From: an uncultured bacterium
GTDB lineage: Bacteria > Bacillota > Clostridia > Lachnospirales > Lachnospiraceae
Assembly: GCA_947073545.1 (NCBI GenBank)
Contig: CAMTMP010000008.1
Coordinates: forward strand, 64,450 to 128,449
Length of the DNA: 64,000 nt
Direction of reading: 5' to 3'
The position numbers were made by a program, and so were the translations under genes. Every line of letters starts with the position of its first letter. Position 1 is the first letter of the stretch. Positions 60,639 to 64,000 of this stretch are shown piece by piece. The notes below the pieces were generated by a model that saw only the letters and a list, made by a program, of their open reading frames with translations, searched no databases and was not told where the DNA came from.

Positions 60639-61979
60639 ATGATGAGGATGAACAAAGATCTTACGGTAGGAAAACCGGAAACGGTGCTATGGAAGTTTTG
60701 TCTGCCCTTATTTGGAAGCATTGTTTTTCAGCAGCTATACAATATTGCAGACAGTCTGGTGGCAGGAAAATTTATTGGTGAAAACGCGTTGGCAGCAGTG
60801 GGAAACAGCTATGAGATTACGCTGATATTTATTGCATTTGCTTTTGGCTGCAATATCGGCTGCTCCGTAGTGGTTTCCCAGTTTTTTGGTGCAAAAAAGT
60901 ATAAAGATATGAAGGCTGCCGTATATACCACTTTTGTATCCAGCGCAGTTTTATGTGCTGTTTTGATGCTGTTTGGAATGTTGTGTTGTGATTATCTTCT
61001 TGGGCTGATTCACACGCCCACGGAAATTTTTGATGATTCAAAGCTTTACCTGGATATTTATGTGTGGGGCCTTCCCTTTTTGTTTTTTTATAACATTGCA
61101 ACGGGAATTTTTTCTGCGCTGGGAGACTCCAAGACGCCATTTATTTTTCTGGCGGTTTCTTCTACCTCCAACATTCTTGTAGATATCTGGTTTGTCTCCG
61201 GATTTCATATGGGAGTGGCAGGTGTGGCATGGGCAACCTTTTTATGCCAGGGCATTAGTTGTGCATTGGCTGTTGTGGTAGTGTTAAAAAGGCTTGCCGG
61301 AATCCATGTGGAAGAAAAAATTCCGATTTTTTCTTTTGATGTGTTTAAAAAGATTGTGGTCATTGCAATTCCAAGTATTTTGCAACAGAGCTTTATATCA
61401 ATTGGAAATATAGTGATTCAAAGTGTAATAAATGGTTTCGGCCCCGGAGTGATTGCAGGGTACTCTGCTGCCATTAAATTAAATAATCTGGTTATCACAT
61501 CTTTTACCACCCTTGCAAACGGAGTCTCCAATTATGCGGCACAAAATATCGGTGCAGGAATTATGTCCAGGGTGAAGGATGGATTTAAGGCAGGAGTGAA
61601 AATGGTCTGGATGATTTCCATTCCCATTGTAGTTTTGTATTTAGCGGCAGGCAGAGCTCTTGTGAATTTCTTTATGAATGAGCCTACGGAGCTTGCTTTG
61701 GCATCTGGAACAGAGTTCCTATATATTGTAGCCCCCTTTTACTTTGTCGTATCAGTAAAACTGGTTGCAGACGGCATTTTAAGGGGTGGCGGCCTTATGA
61801 AAAACTTCATGATAGCAACATTTACGGATCTTATTCTGCGGGTAGTGCTGGCAAAGGTGCTTGCACCGCAGGTTGGTTATATAGGAATCTGGTGTGCATG
61901 GCCGATTGGCTGGTCCATAGCTACGGTGCTTTCGGTAAGATTTTATGGGAAGGGACCTTGGAAAAGAAATGTTAAATGA
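60639..61979 (+). CDS. MATE-family efflux transporter
   Basis: KPETVLWKFCLPLFGSIVFQQLYNIADSLVAGKFIGENALAAVG. Confidence 0.94.
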   Translation: MMRMNKDLTVGKPETVLWKFCLPLFGSIVFQQLYNIADSLVAGKFIGENALAAVGNSYEITLIFIAFAFGCNIGCSVVVSQFFGAKKYKDMKAAVYTTFVSSAVLCAVLMLFGMLCCDYLLGLIHTPTEIFDDSKLYLDIYVWGLPFLFFYNIATGIFSALGDSKTPFIFLAVSSTSNILVDIWFVSGFHMGVAGVAWATFLCQGISCALAVVVVLKRLAGIHVEEKIPIFSFDVFKKIVVIAIPSILQQSFISIGNIVIQSVINGFGPGVIAGYSAAIKLNNLVITSFTTLANGVSNYAAQNIGAGIMSRVKDGFKAGVKMVWMISIPIVVLYLAAGRALVNFFMNEPTELALASGTEFLYIVAPFYFVVSVKLVADGILRGGGLMKNFMIATFTDLILRVVLAKVLAPQVGYIGIWCAWPIGWSIATVLSVRFYGKGPWKRNVK

Positions 61980-62023
61980 TCAGTAAAAGAACGCACTCGA
62001 CGACATACATTTTTAAGGGAAAG

Positions 62024-64000
62024 ATGATGAAAGATTGTTTACAGCTTTTTAATGAAAAAACAGCAAAATGGTTTAAGGAAACATTAGGAGAGCCTACGCC
62101 TGTGCAGAAAGAGGCGTGGCCGGCAATTGCTGCCGGCGGACATGTGCTGGTATCGGCGCCTACCGGAACAGGAAAAACTCTTTCAGCCTTTCTGGTGTTT
62201 TTAGACAGACTGAAAAAAGAAGCGTTTGAAGGAGCATTAAAGCAGGAGCTTCAATTAATTTATGTATCTCCCTTAAAATCCCTGGCAGCGGATATCAGGG
62301 AGAACTTAAGAAAACCTCTTAAAGGGATTGGCGGAGAGGAGCTGATTAGAGTAGCGATTCGTACCGGAGATACTACCCAGCATGAAAGAAGACAGATGAT
62401 CAAAAAGCCGCCCCATATTTTGATTATTACGCCGGAGTCCTTATATTTAATGCTGACCAGTAAAACAGGACAAAACATATTGTGTACAGCCAGGGCAGTG
62501 ATCATTGACGAGCTCCATGCCCTGATTGATACCAAGCGGGGAGCTCATTTAATGTTGTCCTTAGCAAGGCTGGATATTTTATGCGGAAACCCGTTACAGA
62601 GGATTGGCTTGTCCGCCACCATTTCCCCGCTTTCCGCAGCAGCCAGGTATCTGGCTCCTGAGGCAGTTACCATTGCAGCGCCTTCTATGGAAAAGAAGAA
62701 ACAATTAAAAATTTTAGGTTCTTATGTGAATAGCAGTAAGAGAAGAAAAGATCCTGTGTGGCAGGAACTTTCAGAGCTGGTGTATCGGTATTGTCAGGGA
62801 AATCAAAGTGTGATCGCCTTTGTGGAAGGAAGACGATATGCGGAGAAACTGGCATATTATGTAAATTTGATTGGGGGAGAGGATTTTGCAAGGGTGCATC
62901 ACGGAAGCCTTTCCAAAGAACAGCGTCAGGAGGTGGAGGAGTCTTTAAGGGAAGGAAAGCTGCGACTTTTGTGCGCTACTTCTTCTATGGAACTGGGAAT
63001 TGACGTGGGGGAAATTGATCAGGTGCTGCAGGTGGGATGTCCCCGTACCATTTCTGGAACAATGCAGAGATTAGGGCGGGCAGGCCATAACCCTTCACGT
63101 ACCAGCGTAATGTATTTATTTCCCAGAACAGCGGCGGAGTGTATTTTAAGCGGAATGACCGCGCAGCTTGCCAGAGAAGGGAAAGTGGAATTAATGAATC
63201 CCCCCAGAGGGTGTTTTGATGTGCTGGCCCAGCATTTGGTTTCTATGGCAGCATTTAAGGGCTATGAAGTGGATGATGTGATGGAAATTCTGCAAAGGGC
63301 ATGGTCTTTTTCCGAAGTAACAAAAGAGGATGTAAAAGAAGTGCTTCAAATGCTGGCAGGGGATTATGAGCATAAAAGAGATGTTCCGGTCCGTCCCAGA
63401 ATTTTGTACGACAGGATTCATGAAAAGGTGGAAGGAGATGGTTATAGCAGGATGCTTGCCATTTCAGCAGGGGGAACGATTCCTGACAAAGGACTTTACA
63501 CGGTTCGCACACAGGAAGGTGTAAAAGTAGGAGAGGCGGATGAGGAGTTTGTCTACGAGACGCAAAAGGGGGATCGATTCATATTAGGCGCTTTTGCGTG
63601 GAAGGTAGTAAATATTGGAAGAGATACAGTGACGGTTACACAGGCACCGGTGGAAGGTGCAAGGCTTCCCTTCTGGAAGGGCGAGCTGAAAGGGCGGAAC
63701 AAAGAAACCGGAATTTATTTTGGAAAAATACTGCGTAGTCTTTCCAAAGCAGAAGAAGAGGGAAACTTAAAAGATGCACTTGCAGAGCTGGGATTGGATG
63801 AATCTGCGGCACTGCTTTCGGAAGGATATTTGAAACGGCAGATTGCCGTCACAGGCGGACTGCCTGACGATAAAACTATTTTGGCGGAGCATTTTCGGGA
63901 TCAGTCCGGAAACAGCCAGTTAATGATTCATTCTGTTTTTGGAAGACGGATCAATGCGCCGCTGGCGCTGCTTGCGGCGCAGGAAGCGGAAATAGAACTT
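62024..64000 (+). CDS. Lhr-like DEAD/DEAH ATP-dependent helicase (3' end beyond window)
   Basis: PTPVQKEAWPAIAAGGHVLVSAPTGTGKTLSAFL, VIIDELHAL, LSATISP, QRLGRAGHN; open to the window end. Confidence 0.9.
   Translation, partial: MMKDCLQLFNEKTAKWFKETLGEPTPVQKEAWPAIAAGGHVLVSAPTGTGKTLSAFLVFLDRLKKEAFEGALKQELQLIYVSPLKSLAADIRENLRKPLKGIGGEELIRVAIRTGDTTQHERRQMIKKPPHILIITPESLYLMLTSKTGQNILCTARAVIIDELHALIDTKRGAHLMLSLARLDILCGNPLQRIGLSATISPLSAAARYLAPEAVTIAAPSMEKKKQLKILGSYVNSSKRRKDPVWQELSELVYRYCQGNQSVIAFVEGRRYAEKLAYYVNLIGGEDFARVHHGSLSKEQRQEVEESLREGKLRLLCATSSMELGIDVGEIDQVLQVGCPRTISGTMQRLGRAGHNPSRTSVMYLFPRTAAECILSGMTAQLAREGKVELMNPPRGCFDVLAQHLVSMAAFKGYEVDDVMEILQRAWSFSEVTKEDVKEVLQMLAGDYEHKRDVPVRPRILYDRIHEKVEGDGYSRMLAISAGGTIPDKGLYTVRTQEGVKVGEADEEFVYETQKGDRFILGAFAWKVVNIGRDTVTVTQAPVEGARLPFWKGELKGRNKETGIYFGKILRSLSKAEEEGNLKDALAELGLDESAALLSEGYLKRQIAVTGGLPDDKTILAEHFRDQSGNSQLMIHSVFGRRINAPLALLAAQEAEIEL

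Overview
Chromosomal window that looks like a gut Lachnospiraceae/Clostridia genome, judged from gene content and protein style only. It falls into four blocks. (1) About 1-22.68 kb is conserved, GC-richer core: ilvD, ilvB, an L,D-transpeptidase, serC, serA, a DUF1015 protein, glgB with an unusual Ala/Lys/Glu-rich tail, an MscS channel, tRNA-Thr(CGU), nrdD/nrdG, a WYL regulator, a ClbS/DfsB-like protein, a radical SAM protein and an ABC permease. (2) About 22.68-37.58 kb is an accessory island. It starts exactly where an ABC ATPase gene is broken in its Walker A motif. It holds PIN and nucleotidyltransferase toxin-antitoxin remnants, multiple Rpn/PD-(D/E)XK fragments and a decayed ISAs1-type transposase. 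It also holds a two-gene operon (31.7-37.0 kb) that I identify as a RADAR anti-phage system: a KAP-like P-loop ATPase (RdrA) followed by a divergent adenosine deaminase (RdrB). RADAR is bracketed by an intact and a truncated copy of the same ATPase/DUF1703-type gene. (3) About 37.6-41.9 kb is core again (HtrA-like protease, YhaM-like exonuclease, RlmD-like methyltransferase). About 41.9-50.3 kb is a second AT-rich accessory cluster: a DUF3800-like protein, a PD-(D/E)XK nuclease-like protein, a DnaB/RecA-like ATPase with an eroded GIY-YIG domain, a YhcG/DUF1016 nuclease and uncharacterised proteins. (4) About 50.4-64 kb has an AraC regulator, GNAT, a two-component system, an ABC transporter carrying several disabling mutations, a GHKL kinase, an acetyltransferase, a bile-salt-hydrolase-family enzyme, a MATE transporter and an Lhr-like helicase running off the end. 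All calls come from reading motifs; no database search was run.
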